Shown in pieces: positions 5,262 to 6,238 of a stretch of DNA of 6,238 bases. Numbering within the stretch: the first letter of the stretch is position 1; each line of letters starts with the position of its first letter. This stretch comes from Lachnospiraceae bacterium UBA7225 (GTDB lineage: Bacteria > Bacillota > Clostridia > Lachnospirales > Lachnospiraceae): NCBI GenBank assembly GCA_002473385.1, contig DKTR01000105.1:1-6238 (forward strand). Direction: 5' to 3'. The position numbers and the translations under genes are program-made. The notes beneath the pieces were generated by a model. It had not been told where the DNA came from. It saw only the letters and a list, made by a program, of their open reading frames with translations, and searched no databases.

Positions 5262-6238
5262 AAGCATTAAGAATGGTGAAATACGGAACGTGTACCGTAT
5301 GGAAGCAGCAGGCGATTATCAAAGATGAAAACGGACTTCCGAATTTTATGACGGTTTTCTTTATGGACCCGAAAGACGGCACGCCGGATGAAAAAGACAT
5401 TCCGGATATTTTTAAGGTGAATGGAAAGATCATGCAGGGTGTGGCAATTTCACAGTATCACAATACGGAGATTAAGGGCATTCCGTGTTCTCTTCCGTAT
5501 GCTATGCCTTGGGAGGGCATGAGCCTTGAAAAAGCCGTAAAAGCAGTAAAGAAAAAAGGAAGCGGTTGGCATCTTCTGACAAATACAGAATTTGTTTATC
5601 TGCTGAATGAAGCGGACAAGATCGGGCATGAAATCCACGGCAACACAAATTACGGGAAATGCGCGATAGCACCGGAAGAAAAGGGCGTATTGTATGACGG
5701 CTATTGCACATTGACCGGATGCGAACCGCTTGCATGGTCCCATGATGGCACAGAAGACGGCGTTTTCGGATTATGCGGCAATTACTGGGAGCCTGTAACG
5801 GGGCTGCGCCTGCGGGAAGGTATGTTGGAATACATACCGGAAAACAATGCGGCAGCAGTTGACACCGGGAAAGAAAGTGATGCGTGGAAAGCGGCAGAGG
5901 TAGACGGGAAAAAGCTGAAACTTTCTGCAAATGATAGTAGTGATGTGAAACTGACAACCGGGGAAGTGGAAGAGAATTGGGGCGCTTGCCATATGTGCAA
6001 TCTGGACGTGACAGAATTTGAAAACATTCCGGAGATCATTTTTAAACTGGGTATTGTACCGAAAGATTTCAAAGAGAAGAAAGAGCAGGCCGGATTGTGG
6101 GTTGACAGCAATCTTGAAGAGGTAACGCCTTTGCGGGGGTCCGGTTTCAGCAGCACCAGCTACGGCGGGCCTGCGGCGTTGTACTTGCTCAACACCCGGA
6201 CGAACGGCAGCAACGGCATTTCCCTGCGTTCCGCTTTA
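5252..6238 (+). CDS. DGR variable protein with C-type-lectin/FGE-like fold (3' end off the window or just reached)
   Basis: 329 codons are visible with no stop. About 100 residues of N-terminal domain (MAVKALRMVKYGTCTVW...), which I do not recognise, precede a formylglycine-generating-enzyme/C-type-lectin domain. Its markers are GSGWHLLTNTEFVYLLNEA (103-121), equivalent to the family's G-x-RLPTEAEWE, then DGVFGLCGNYWEPV (169-182), equivalent to G-L-x-D-x-x-GNVWEW, and the terminal LRGSGF (294-299) through SLRSAL (324-329), equivalent to RGGSW...GFR. The active-site cysteines of real sulfatase activators are not evident, so it is a binding fold rather than an enzyme. DGR target proteins typically place their diversified segment exactly at this C-terminus. 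No signal peptide or membrane segment is seen; phage-tail, phage-like or cytoplasmic ligand binding are all possible. AGGAGG (5238-5243) lies 8 bases before ATG 5252. The start overlaps the upstream stop by 10 bases. Confidence 0.88.
   Translation, partial: MAVKALRMVKYGTCTVWKQQAIIKDENGLPNFMTVFFMDPKDGTPDEKDIPDIFKVNGKIMQGVAISQYHNTEIKGIPCSLPYAMPWEGMSLEKAVKAVKKKGSGWHLLTNTEFVYLLNEADKIGHEIHGNTNYGKCAIAPEEKGVLYDGYCTLTGCEPLAWSHDGTEDGVFGLCGNYWEPVTGLRLREGMLEYIPENNAAAVDTGKESDAWKAAEVDGKKLKLSANDSSDVKLTTGEVEENWGACHMCNLDVTEFENIPEIIFKLGIVPKDFKEKKEQAGLWVDSNLEEVTPLRGSGFSSTSYGGPAALYLLNTRTNGSNGISLRSAL
6131..6238 (+). other. Candidate DGR variable region (VR) at the end of the variable-protein gene
   Basis: In this 36-codon tail 19 codons end in C, and only the last (TTA) ends in A. 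A run of AGC, ACC, TAC, GGC, TTC, CTC and AAC codons follows CGG GGG TCC GGT. That is the pattern expected when AAC codons of a template repeat are changed at adenines by an error-prone reverse transcriptase while the third-position C stays. The codon use is clearly GC-richer than the A-rich body of the same gene. The protein frame LRGSGF...NTRT...LRSAL matches diversified C-type-lectin tails. The left boundary is approximate. The template repeat is not in this window, so the call is by pattern. Confidence 0.75.

Overview
The window looks like the chromosome of an anaerobic Clostridia-type Firmicute, probably Lachnospiraceae. The reasons are AAGGAGG-type ribosome binding sites, a large BadF/HgdC-type ATPase typical of strict anaerobes, a clostridial-style tRNA-guanine transglycosylase, and A-rich accessory genes of the kind found in phages and integrative elements of this group. 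The assignment rests on protein resemblance only.

Left part (1-2661), apparently core genome. On the minus strand, the first 426 residues of a very large tandem BadF/BadG/BcrA/BcrD ATPase start at 1277 and run off the left edge. The best candidate is a plasmalogen synthase (PlsA/PlsR fusion type). A roughly 250-base divergent intergenic region follows, with a candidate promoter and two copies of an ACGACA element. Next comes a complete, somewhat divergent tgt (1534-2661, plus strand), closed by a strong intrinsic terminator.

Middle (2662-3203). Two terminator hairpins sit back to back and share a near-identical 12-base repeat. They separate tgt from what looks like an accessory element. The element opens with a 60-residue IS30-type helix-turn-helix protein. 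A roughly 220-base stretch without a convincing gene follows. It holds a tRNA-like cloverleaf (2991-3058) and a second structured segment closed by a perfect 8-bp long-range stem (3084-3185).

Right part (3204-6238). Five genes lie on the plus strand, most of them closely packed or overlapping: a 59-residue zinc-ribbon protein missed by simple ORF length cut-offs, a radical SAM enzyme, an unrecognised 123-residue helical protein, a basic 164-residue protein whose only well-placed start is ACG, and a protein with the C-type-lectin/formylglycine-generating-enzyme fold. The last gene ends in a segment with the hallmarks of a diversity-generating retroelement (DGR) variable region, and the window stops inside or at the end of it. 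The template repeat, reverse transcriptase and any accessory gene should lie just beyond the right edge.

Interpretation: an accessory element carrying a DGR appears to sit downstream of tgt. The variable protein is its most striking content. The unusual start codon and the two structured RNA segments are the least explained parts.
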